Below are positions 13,161-23,613 of a DNA stretch of 64,000 bases, piece after piece. The position numbers were made by a program, and so were the translations under genes. The notes below the pieces were generated by a model. It searched no databases. It had not been told where the DNA came from and worked only from the letters and a program-made list of their open reading frames with translations. This DNA comes from Epiperipatus broadwayi (lineage: Eukaryota > Onychophora > Udeonychophora > Euonychophora > Peripatidae): contig JAQFVV010000012.1 of NCBI GenBank assembly GCA_028023455.1, forward strand, positions 10,702,499-10,766,498. Reading direction: 5' to 3'. Positions within the stretch are counted from its first letter, which is position 1; every line of letters starts with the position of its first letter.

Positions 13161-13834
13161 TATTAGCTAGCCAAAATATTAAATAAAACAGTTTACTTAT
13201 TTTAAATAATTCATTACATTACTTTAAGAATTCCTTAGTTACATCTCACTATTACAATGAATAAATAATTATTCAAATTGTTAAGCTAATGTTCAATTAG
13301 TCACTATTTGATTAAGCTAATATATTTATTTTATTTTTAAAGTAGTCAAAATTGGTATTCAACATTATGGGTACTTGGACAATTTACAGTTTGATTCTTC
13401 ATTCATAGCTATTTTATGCTAGTACAATTTGATATTCTCATACATGATCTAAATAGAAAACCAGTTACTTTATATTACTGTTATAAATATCTATATATTT
13501 AATAATTTCATACTGGTACAATTTATCATCCCAATTGATTCTGAGAATCATTTATTTAATTTTATATATCTTTATAACATTGTAAAATTTGTCTTCTGAA
13601 AGTGAGCAGTCATTTACCTAGTAATAGTTTATTATTATACTTAATACCATTTCATGGGATCTGATAATCCAAACCATCTTTATATTGCTACAATTTTGGC
13701 ATTTAACATTATGGACCATTTGATTAGCTACTCATTCACTTATTCATTTATAATAATAATTTATACCATTTACAATATATATAAAGATGGCATAATGCTA
13801 AATGAAACTCCAATATGGTAAATGAATACAAACA
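13161..13834. other. AT-rich noncoding stretch
   Basis: Nothing recognisable. Confidence 0.5.
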
Positions 13835-13961
13835 AATGTTAAAATATTTCAATCCTGCTACCTGATTTAGAAACACAAAGTGTGAATAACACAACATGGT
13901 GCGTAATTCAGACTTTGTGTTTCTAAATAGGAGTTGCACTATTGAAACATTCTAGTATTGA
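13835..13961. repeat. Short foldback element
   Basis: Arm 13835-13886 pairs with 13907-13961. The core TTTAGAAACACAAAGT is perfectly mirrored by ACTTTGTGTTTCTAAA around a loop of about 25 nt, with weaker pairing outside. No clear target duplication is seen. Confidence 0.6.
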
Positions 13962-14639
13962 TTTATATTTGTTTAATATATATATATATTATTGTATACT
14001 TTTTTAATCACTTTAATAAGAATTATGCTTATGTTAATTAATTTGACTGTCAATGACAATTGTTTTATGCCTATATATACAAAAGAAATATCTATTATTT
14101 TATTGCAACTTTTTCCTATTACTTGGGTCAAATAAAACATAAGTTCTATTGTGGATTTTCATTTCTAAAATTTGCATGTTCTTCTGTTTCTAAACTTCTA
14201 TATTTATATTCAATTTTTTATATATTTGATTTAACAAATTATTTCCTATTCCTATGTAGTTTTTACAATTATTCTTTGTGTTCCTTTTTTGAATTATTGT
14301 AATATATAATGACATTTTCCATTTGGATTTCATCTCCATTAATTTACTTCCAGTTTTAAAAGATTCATATTGGATTCTATTGAATTGTGGAGTTTAGATT
14401 GTTTTTTAGTGATTTGCATACTATTATATAGGAAATTCCATTATTTGCTTATTCTGTTCTTCACCTATTTTCTCTTTTACCAGGGTTTCAAAATATTTTT
14501 ATTTCTTGGTGATATTACATCTCTCTTTTTGTTTGTCTTAAACTTTTTCATTTCTCCAATTTCATTGATTTTTATGTCAGGGGCTTAAATTCCTTTGCAA
14601 TATTACATGCCATTAAAATTGGTTTAATCTTAATCCGTC
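13962..14639. other. T-rich noncoding stretch
   Basis: The strand is strongly T-rich. The open frames (14060-14588) are hydrophobic by composition (Phe, Leu, Tyr, Ile) and are not credible proteins. It could be antisense of an A-rich retroelement, but no motif supports that. Confidence 0.4.
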
Positions 14640-17600
14640 ACTAGTCATCAGCATGGCAGAGACAAAAATTAGTCAATGGTCAAGTTACAGAATCGAGTTG
14701 TTTTTTCCTCCTTTGGTTATTTTAAATATTCAAACTCTCTCATTGTGGCCAGAGGTGTTGCAATATTGATAAATAGATGCAGAGTCCCTTCGGAGTTCAA
14801 AGTCGTTTTTGTTGATTCTAGTTGTATTATCATTGACATGTGTTTTGGCAAACTTCATTTTAATCTGGTGTATCTATATTTATAAAGCAATAAGCTATTA
14901 ATCAGGAAAATCATAGACCCTATTAATGTATTCACAACTTCAAACTCCTTTCTCCTATTGATTTTAGGGAATTTTAACATGAGTTATGAGTGATTTAATC
15001 ATCAATACATGCACTTTCCTAACAAGGGCATCATATGTGGTGGGGGTTTCTTTTCTCCTGGCCCAACAAAACTATTACTTGAGCTAAATGACATTGCAAA
15101 TAAACTGGACTTACTCTCTGGCAGCAGTCACAATGTTGATGAAATTCTGGGCCTTGGCAGAATACATCACCATCAAGTGTGCCTGTAGATTCCTTGGGAG
15201 CTGGCACTGTTGGACCAGAAGTTATTTGAGATAGGTGCTGGGAGGAAGAAGGAAACAGATTATTCCCTCATCAATTATCCTTGGTGGGGAGTCATATATC
15301 GGAGATGCTATGATCCTGGTAATCAGTAATTACTTCATCTCCAAATTGCAGAGGCAAAAGATGGCTAATAGTAGAGCTCAGTGCTGGGTGGATGACTCAT
15401 CAGATCATGTAATCACTAATCAAGCTATCCTTGAAAAGCTCAAATCATTCCCAGAGGGGTCCACTCTGGTCCATATGCAATTCCCAAGTTCCTCCTACTA
15501 CACCTGAGTTATTTTGTTGTGCCAATCATCTTGCGAGTCATCAATGAGCTGGCCACAGCATGTAGGTCAGTTGAGGGACTGCATCCAGTCTCGCTAGTAC
15601 CCTTTCTAAAGAAAGATAATTTGTCCTCTGAGCTCTCTAGTCTTCAGCCAATTTCTATGATGCCTCTGGTCATCAAGATTGTTGAGTCACTTCTTAAGGA
15701 CTGCATTCAAAATACAATTTATCAAAATTTGTCTGTTGCACAGTTTTCAAGAATAGGGCTATCTACAACCAATACTGTTTGTTTGTTCAAGTCTGTGCTA
15801 GAGCATGTGAAGTGTCATAGAAGTGTCAGGCCAATCACTGTTTAACTAGACTTCATGGCAGCATTTGACTCAGTGAGGATTGAGCTGCTTATTGAAGTAC
15901 TTAAGTACTATATGGTCTCTGAGGCCCATCTTTACAATATTGAAAAGTCTTTTTAGTAACAGAGATTTTGGTCACTTTGGATGAAAAGGTAGCACCTGGC
16001 TTTCCCTGAATCTCTCTATCCTACAGGGTTCCTGCTCAATAATCTTTTGTTCACAGTATTCATCAACCTGCTACTTGTTAGGCTTGAGAGGGACCTGCCA
16101 GGTATTCATATTCCAAGTCTGGGAAAAGCAGTCAAGTGTCTCGCATATGTCGATGACATTGTAGTATTTCTTCCATCAGAAAAATATATTCCTGGTCTTG
16201 AGAAAATCATGGACTGGCATTCTAAGAACTATGGCCTCAGCTTTAATTGGGAGAAGTCTGCAGCATGGCGGTTATCGACTGGGAAGATTTCATCTAGTTT
16301 TTTGGCCATGCTGCAGAATTTTATTCATTTTCACCTTATACTTTCTGCAAAAGACATGAGAATTCAGATTCAAAGAAAATTACTTGAGGTGGTCAAGAGC
16401 ACAATTAATTCAATTTTCAGCAATTTACCTGTCATTAGTGGAAAAAGTGGCATTACTTAATATGCTAGTCTTCCCTAAGATAAAACTATTTTATGCCAAT
16501 GATAATGCCAACTAAAGGTTTCCAGGCAAAGGTTAACTCTCATTCCTCTCAACTGCTCTGGAAGAAAAAAGTTGTCACTGTAAGCCACAAAAGGATGTGC
16601 CAACCCAGAAATATTGATGGCTTGTTCTTCACTCTATTCAAATCTTTCTTTATCAGAGGGCACATAATCTTTTGGTTGGGCTAAGGGTGGTTTACATCAG
16701 CTATTTTCCATTTTTAATCCCCCCACTGACTCGCTGCTGCCTGTGGATAGGCCCCTGCTTGTAAAACTGCTGGCTTGGCTTTTTGTCAGCTAAATTGAAA
16801 TATTGGCATATACACCAATTGCTTAACCCTACCACAGCTGCTCCTCATGGTTTCTTGGGAGTTTTAAATGATCTGTTAATTAGGCAATTCAAATTCTGGA
16901 TGTTGAAGGGAAGATTTTCTAAGTCATCATAAAAGTAAATTTAAATTGTACTCCCCACCAGTGAATTTTTAGTCATGAGGAGAGGCTTTGCCAAACTAAA
17001 TCCAATTTGCCAGATGTGCGATTGAGAGAATGAATCAATATAGCACCTCTTCTTTGATTGTGCAATATTAAATAAATGCAGAGAAATACTCAATGGTTGG
17101 AATCCTATAAACAAAGGAGTTTTATCTGGAATGAATGCCTAAAAACTGGAATCTTCAGATTAATTAGACTGTCAATCAAGATGAACTATATAGTCTGGAT
17201 AATGAGATGTCATCTAATATTTGGGAAGAATAATGGTAATTTACACAATGAACTTTTGTGCAAGATCAGGGCTGTCAGGAGGAGGGATCATATGATCTCA
17301 CTGGAAAGAATCTATAATGATACCTGGAAACTTTGGTATTGCCAGAATATTTTTTACTTCAGTATTGGTGGATTTCCTTCATGGTCTGTCCGAAAGTCAC
17401 TCTACATAAACCACTGGCCATGGTTAGGTATTCTTGCTTTGGGTGATTGAGAGCCAAAGGATCAGCCCTCCTATAATGGTTGGAAGGCTGGAGAAGGTGT
17501 ATGGTTTCCCTGCTCATGTTTTGTCAAATAAAGATGCCAAATTCTCAATTTTAGAGAAATGACAAGACTGTTGAAAAGAATGCATGTTGTTCAAATTGTC

Positions 17601-17695
17601 TGAATGCTCATCATGATTCAAGACAATTTATTTGTTTTTTCACTTTGTATTTCTCTACTATTTCTTTTTCTATTCAAAGGCAATAAATTTACTTT
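14640..17695 (+). mobile_element. Decayed LINE copy, same family as the 23-30 kb LINE
   Basis: Endonuclease remnants near 14940-15070 (ILGNFNMSYE, then IICGGGFLPSG) match the reference LINE (LLGDFNVNYV, MCGEGFLPPG). RT fragments follow in order. 15519-15845 carries VSLVPFLKKDN and LQPISMMPLVIKIVES. A stop-broken segment near 15845-15900 has DFMAAFDSVRIELL, with the palm A Asp pair conserved. 16047-16460 has CLAYVDDIVVFLPS, an intact YVDD box, and SFNWEKSAAWRLSTGK. 17010-17060 has the remains of the C-terminal CCHC motif. The end near 17690 is AATAAATTTACTTTTGAAAA. Frameshifts and stops throughout make it inactive. It is 5'-truncated, with no ORF1. Confidence 0.88.
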
Positions 17696-19770
17696 TGAAA
17701 ATAAATATGAATTAATCATTTTATAATTCTTTTACCAAGTTATTTTTCTTACTATTTTTTTCTGTACTTTTGCTTGTATTTTATTTGTTTTAGCATTTAT
17801 ATATTTTTGATAGAACTGACTTTTCTTCTCGACATTTCATTTTCAAGTTTGTGTTATCACTAATTTAATCCCCCCCATATTCATTTTCTTTCTATACATC
17901 CAATGCCTCTCTTGCAGATAAGATGCATGTATACAATTTTTTATATGACTAATGTTCTTCAGTGGTTTAAAAATTGGCATGATTTGTAATTTTTTATCTA
18001 GCCAAAAACCTATACAATTTTCAAATATTCCCATGTTTTAAATCATCTAAGTTGTGTTTTTTCTTTTCCAATATTAATGTGTCTCATTTATTATAAGTTT
18101 GATTTTATCCCTGATGAAAACATTACTTTTAGTGTCAAAAATTAACATCACTATCACATGATAGTCTTCTACAAATTTTTATATCCAGTACTTTGAAATT
18201 TATAATCTGTCATACTATAATACAATCTATTAGAAATTTAAGATTTCATGTATTCTAAATCATATATGGTTTTTAATTGTTTTTTTTTTTTGGTTAAACT
18301 ATGTTGCTTGCAGACATTATCATATATTTTATCTACCTATTTTTCCATTATAATTTCCAAGTATTACAATTTCTGTACAAATTCTAATTTTAATATTGCA
18401 ATACTTAATTGTTCAAAACATTTATTTCACAGTTAGCATTGTTTTTCACATGATAAATTCCTAATATTATTTTTCATCCATGTCTGGAACGTATTCAATT
18501 TCATTAATCTATACATAATTGCTTCCCATGTTATATTTTCTCAGATTCCTATGAATCAATATTGATATTCTTCATTATGTTATTTTTTTATCTTTCTAAA
18601 TACTACTAAAAATGATTATAATAAGACCTAATGTTTTTTCAACATTTTTTTTCTTACTTCTAATAAAACTACAGGATCAAGCTTTATGTTTTTAATGAAT
18701 TATTCATTTAATTTATTGGATTGACATTGTAAATTCCATACGTATTATAATCCTGTTTTATTATGTTCTCTCTGTTTTACCATTGTACTACAAGTCTTAT
18801 ATTACACTTTTTAACATTATTTTTTTTATGAATATTGAAGAGTTGACCCACTGCTTCAATCCTTAAATCAGAAACCAAGGATTTTATATCAGTTGCTTTT
18901 TCCCAGATGAATTGCTTTTACTACAGCTAAGGAATCTCATCTTTTCTACCTTCCATTTAATATTTAAAAACAGTTTGCTTATTTTTAAATTTAATAATTA
19001 TTTACTAAATTACTAGTATTCTAAAATAATTATTAAATTACTATAGTGATGAAATGGTATACATTTGTATTCTCAGTTCCAGAAATATTAAATTTCGCAG
19101 AGTAAATTCATTTACTTTCAATATTTAGATACAATTCTTAGTGAATATTTTATTAACACTTGATCTATCTTATAATTTTTTTATATTACTTTGTATATAA
19201 CTTAAGGGACAATCTCCATGTATGTATCTGCATGGATTTTATAAATAAGTAAAGAATACATTTGCTTATTAAAATTATATGAATACAAAAAAATAACAAT
19301 TTTAAATGGTGGTGGTTCATTTTAAATAGATTTAATAGTTTATTTATATCACATAAGTCATTGGAAGATACAATTACTTTGTCTCAGTTACATATATTTT
19401 AAACACATATACGTATGTAAAGTAATAATTATAAAAGAAGTTGGAATCGCAAGGAAAATGTGCATATATTGATGTTCCAAAAGTATGAAATATTATTGTG
19501 TTAAAATGCAGGTAAAATTTTAAATATTTCTTTACTGTTGTATATAGAATGAAAGAGTAAAGATCAATCATAAATTCAGCAATCATAGGTATGTGCTACT
19601 ATGCTCACTAATTATACTTTGATTTATAAATGTCAAACATACACCACACACAACGTTCACATGATTCACTCCAGATAATACATTAATGATTAGCAATAAT
19701 TATTTATTAAACTAAAGATTATCCCTAGGCTAGATATAAACTTTAAATATTAATGTGTTTTAATTAAACA
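17696..19770. other. T-rich noncoding stretch
   Basis: Long T tracts and no recognisable gene. A minus-strand frame at 17843-18034 has some complexity (..SYLQERHWMYRKK..) and might be a retroelement endonuclease scrap, but this is too weak to call. Confidence 0.4.
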
Positions 19771-19890
19771 CATACACATGGAGTAATTGAATTTTATATC
19801 TTTCTTTCCATGTGTAATATTTTGTGAAAACATACACATGGAGTAATTGAATTTTATATCTTTCTTTCCATGTGTAATATTTTGTGAAAA
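19771..19890. repeat. Exact 60-bp tandem duplication
   Basis: 19771-19830 and 19831-19890 are identical over 60 bases (unit begins CATACACATGGAGTAATTGA). Perfect identity in an otherwise decayed region implies a recent duplication or an assembly artefact. The unit also contains a small inverted repeat (CACATGGA / TCCATGTG). Confidence 0.95.
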
Positions 19891-20558
19891 CTTAATAACC
19901 TCCACTTCACATCATATTCTTGAAACACACACATTCTTACTAGTAATGAAGGTTGCATTACATTATAACTATGTCTTAGTTTTTTTACTAGAGAATAAAT
20001 TGACATTCACCTAACCAATTCTATCTTTGATCTTTACTCTTCAGCTAAAATAGTTAGATAACCATTTTCTGGAAACTGGATGGATAGTGGATTGGTTAAC
20101 TAAAAAAGTTCTGCCAGGTTCAAAGCTGCAGCCATTATAATGTCAAGTGAATGTAGTAATTACAAGATTAGAAATATTCTACAAAATAGCATAAAATAAA
20201 ACTTGTATAGTTTTTTATTTTGAATTATCTGCATTTATCATAATGTATAAACTTTTCTAGGATCACACTGAATATATATGCAGTATATGTATATCAAGAT
20301 AACATTTAATTTTATGTTAAACAAACCAGCATTTTTTACACCTTTTTATATGCATATACGAGATATATAGAATAGTAAGTAAATATCATCAAACGTTAAC
20401 AGGAAAATTAATTTTTATTGATATTTAATGAATAGAAACTTTATTCCGACTAGGAGACTTAGTAAGAATATTAACAAATAAGTTGTTTAAACAAAATGAA
20501 TTAAAAATAAAAGCATAATGAAATTAAATTGTTTTCTTTCGATAACAAACCAATCATT
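19891..20558. other. AT-rich noncoding stretch
   Basis: Nothing recognisable. TA-rich microsatellite-like sequence lies near 20270-20300. Confidence 0.5.
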
Positions 20559-20657
20559 TTAAGAATTAATTGTGTCATGAACAATGCTTTTGAAAACGGC
20601 TTTTAATCTTTCGAAGATTTCAGCAGATGACACAAGGAGGAGCGACTCGGCCGACAT
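20559..20657 (-). CDS. Small ORF of unknown function, possible first exon
   Basis: A 32-codon ATG-initiated frame begins MSAESLLLVSSAEIFERL and ends in a TAA at 20559-20561. It lies at the CpG-rich end of the patch and uses G/C-ending codons (TCG GCC GAG TCG CTC CTC) unlike the AT-biased random frames elsewhere. It could be a short peptide, a 5' coding exon whose donor I cannot place, or chance. No family is recognised. No obvious donor site precedes the stop. Confidence 0.25.
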   Translation of the reverse strand: MSAESLLLVSSAEIFERLKAVFKSIVHDTINS

Positions 20658-21356
20658 TTAAAGTCTGATTTATTGGACAATAGGGGGTTTTGTAAAAACA
20701 ATACGCGAATTCTCACGTCGTTCGCAGAAGTTCAGCTTCCCGTAATATTACGTGAAATATTTTGCTTGGGAGATTATTGCAATCTTTAGAGTAACTATAA
20801 ATGCATAAATGGATTACAAAAAAGGTATTAAAATTTCTCATAGGATTGCGTTCGTAAGTCAAAAATGGCAATAAAGTCTGAAAAGAGAAATTATGTAAAA
20901 TATGGAAAAAAATAAAGATAAAATATTTACGATACGTCGGAAACTGTTTCGCTTTTAAGTTGTGAGTGGGCGTATACGTATTTATTTACTGAATATTATA
21001 ATCCTTGTTTTTGCGTGTTCTTTTGTTTCGTACGTATATATTTTTTAATCTTTAAAAAATAAATAATAATAATAAAAAATCTCTGAACTTTGAAAATTAA
21101 GACTAAGCGCAGGATGCAAACGTGTTAAAAATACACAGATTTATAAAATAGATTCCGGCCAATACAGGCGCGGATTTCTAATCAGTTAATGACATCTGTT
21201 AGGGCTTCTGACACAAATAGGTTCCCTGGGGATTACGAATCAATGTAGCAGAAATAATGTTCATTGTGTTTTACAGTCATATCCCCTTTATGTCAGTTTT
21301 TGATTTTTGTCAAAATTTTGTCGGTTCATTTTTGAGACAAAATCCCGTGCTTACAG

Positions 21357-21494
21357 AAGCTTCGGATTACCCGCATTTTATTGATCTCCTCTGAACATAT
21401 TGTTTGGGAAGCGTTAAAAGCCTTTGAGGATGATTTGGTCGGCATTATTTCAGGGATTGCTTGCCAGCAAAGTATCATCCAAGTAATGGATGAG
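21357..21494 (+). CDS. Possible internal exon of unknown gene
   Basis: The 138 bases form exactly 46 open codons, preceded by TGCTTACAG and followed by GT (GATGAG/GTTTAA). The deduced peptide (starting KLRITRILLISSEHIVWEAL, ending IIQVMDE) has a normal amino-acid mix and balanced codons, unlike the surrounding frames. The donor is weak (GTTTAA), no partner exons were found, and no family is recognised. It may be an exon, an exonised repeat, or chance. Confidence 0.25.
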
Positions 21495-22149
21495 GTTTAA
21501 AAACCCGTCTATTGCACTCTAGAACAGCCCGGAAATTGAGGCTGATGAATTTCGTGCAAGAATAAACTTATTTTTAAAAATATATTTTTGCCAATGTATT
21601 AAACAACGATTTACTTTTTCCTTTTTACGAAAAATGGATAAATATAATAGGTGAAAAAATAGCATTTAAAATCATAAGTGAAATTAAACATAATAATTAG
21701 ATAAAAATAATTTCTATTTTGGTTAAAACTGAAATATCATACATTTTAATGTTACTGACGTAAAAAAAAAAAAAAGACAAAATAACCAAGATCTGTCAAT
21801 TACCCCTAAATGAAAGAGTGCAAATATACTATTAAAAATATGTTACTAAAAATTCTTTCACGTAGTTTTAACAAAAAAATTGAACAAGGGTATATGCCAT
21901 CTAATAACCAAGATAACATTAGCTTAACTATATACATGTGTTAGACCAGGGATACTCAACCTTTTTTTTTTTTCCTGGGCCACATATATTTGTATGCTAC
22001 GTCAAGCGGGCCGCGGCAACGAATTGGTGTCACGTAAAAAAAATGTCTGACTTCACAATTCATTCATGCCACAGCTTGTAAATCACTTTACTATATCTTA
22101 GAATTAACATATTAATAAAACGCAAACACTTTTATTTGATATAAACATT

Positions 22150-23048
22150 TATTTAAATATCAGTGTGATTTTTGATATTGAGATAAACTTTTAACAATTT
22201 TAGATAAATCTGGTTTATATGTGCTACATGCTACTCTTAATATATTAAGGTGTAAATCAGTAAATCTGTTTCGATGCATATTCTTTACATATTTCATTTT
22301 CGAATAAAATGATTCACAAAGATATATTGATGCAAACAATGTGAGCAACATTTGTGCACACTTTTTGACAGTTTTATATTTTTCAGGCACTATTTTCCAA
22401 AATTGCATATACTCTTTCCCTCCCTTTTCTCTTTAAAAATGGCTTTCAAATTTGTGTCATTTTTAAATTCAACAAATTCGTTAAAAAGTTTAACATAATG
22501 GTGTCCAAATACAGCTAATTGTGTAGTAGTTGCTATTTCTAAGTGCCAGGGATATTCTATAAGCAAAAGACAATTCTTAATATTTCTTAAATCTTGAAAT
22601 CTACTTTTAAATTCTTTCAATAAGGTACCTAAATAATTTAGAATAATTACATAAGTTTCTGAAGAAATGTCAATACCATCTTGCTTATCATTTGTCAATG
22701 TTGGAAAATGATGTAGTATTTGGTTTTGTATATCTTGGTAATAAATATTTAGTTTTTCTTCAAAAGCAAGTTTTATTTGTCATTTGTGAAATAATTTTAT
22801 TTTCACCTTGCAAACTATTATTAAGATCAGCTAAAAGACACCACCATCCATCACTGTCAAGCTCATTATAAGTTTTATTGTTTTCTTGTAAAAATGAAAT
22901 AATTTCATGATGTAATAAAAAAAAGCGACTCAAAACTTTACCTCTGCTTAGCCATCACACCGAATTATGCAAAAATACATCACCATAATTACTATTTATT
23001 TCTTCCAAGAGATTTTTAAATTTTCTGTGGTTTAATTCTCGGGCTCGA
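22150..23048 (-). pseudogene. hAT transposase, C-terminal part (broken)
   Basis: Minus-strand frames hold, in order, RARELNHRKFKNLLEE, a stop-broken WLSRGKVLSRFFLLH (family motif RWLSRGKVL, with a stop at the Arg position), and a DGWWCLLADL segment. The frame 22390-22698 includes EYPWHLEIATTTQLAVFG. The last frame, 22160-22408, is the hAT C-terminal dimerisation region (LFASIYLCESFYSKMKYVKN, then FTDLHLNILRVACSTYKPDL). The family resembles GTF2IRD2/EPM2AIP1-like hAT proteins. Several stops and at least two frameshifts make it nonfunctional. Confidence 0.88.
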
Positions 23049-23613
23049 ATATAATTTACAATTATTAAGAAATGTATTTAACACAAAATATACATAGTAT
23101 TATGATATACAGGATAGCAGGTTAAGCTTGGTTAAAAGTTCTCATGCATGTATTATTATGTGGACATTGGTCTATCTTGTACAACTTTGTATTGATAGTG
23201 GTTGCAGTATTTCCATTGAACGACATTGTGTTCCTGCAACAGGTTGATGCTTAGAGTGACCATAGAGTATTTATAGGGATGTTAAATATATTGCTTTTTG
23301 ATGGTGGGTTTGATGTGAGTTTGTTGCAGGGTTTGCATTATTGTTGTATCAGGACTTCAAACAGTCTCCATGTCTCAAAGAAGGTCATAGAGGTAGAGAG
23401 GATTTCATCCCTTTTTTTGATGTTGTTGATGATGTTAATGAAGAGTTGGAGAGGATTTAAATGAGCTCCTTCAAAGGTTAGCTTGCAGCGGACGAACCAG
23501 ATGGAAAAGGTGAGGAATGTGGATAGTCTTATCCATGCAAATGTTTTTGTGCCAAGGCAGTGCTGGATTGAGTTAATTATTTGAAAGTTGATCTTTGAGT
23601 TTGTGTGGATTAA

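Larger units (their letters stand above)
20559..21560. promoter_or_regulatory. CpG-rich patch, possible promoter or first-exon region
   Basis: Reading by eye I count roughly 45 CpG dinucleotides in about 1 kb (for example CGACTCGGCCGAC, ACGCGAATTCTCACGTCGTTCG), while most flanking kilobases hold only a handful. The patch shares no sequence with the LINE, hAT or SINE copies here, ends about 390 bp before the hAT insertion, and contains two possible coding segments listed separately. In a CpG-depleted animal genome this suggests a constitutively unmethylated regulatory region or a recently arrived sequence. No TATA box or Inr was identified. Confidence 0.5.

Noticed and set aside
13962-14640. 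Series of open frames rich in Phe, Leu, Tyr and Ile as membrane proteins
   Set aside because: They are explained by T-rich composition; no start context, family or codon signal.
19771-19890. CRISPR-like repeat
   Set aside because: Only two adjacent units without spacers, in an animal genome.
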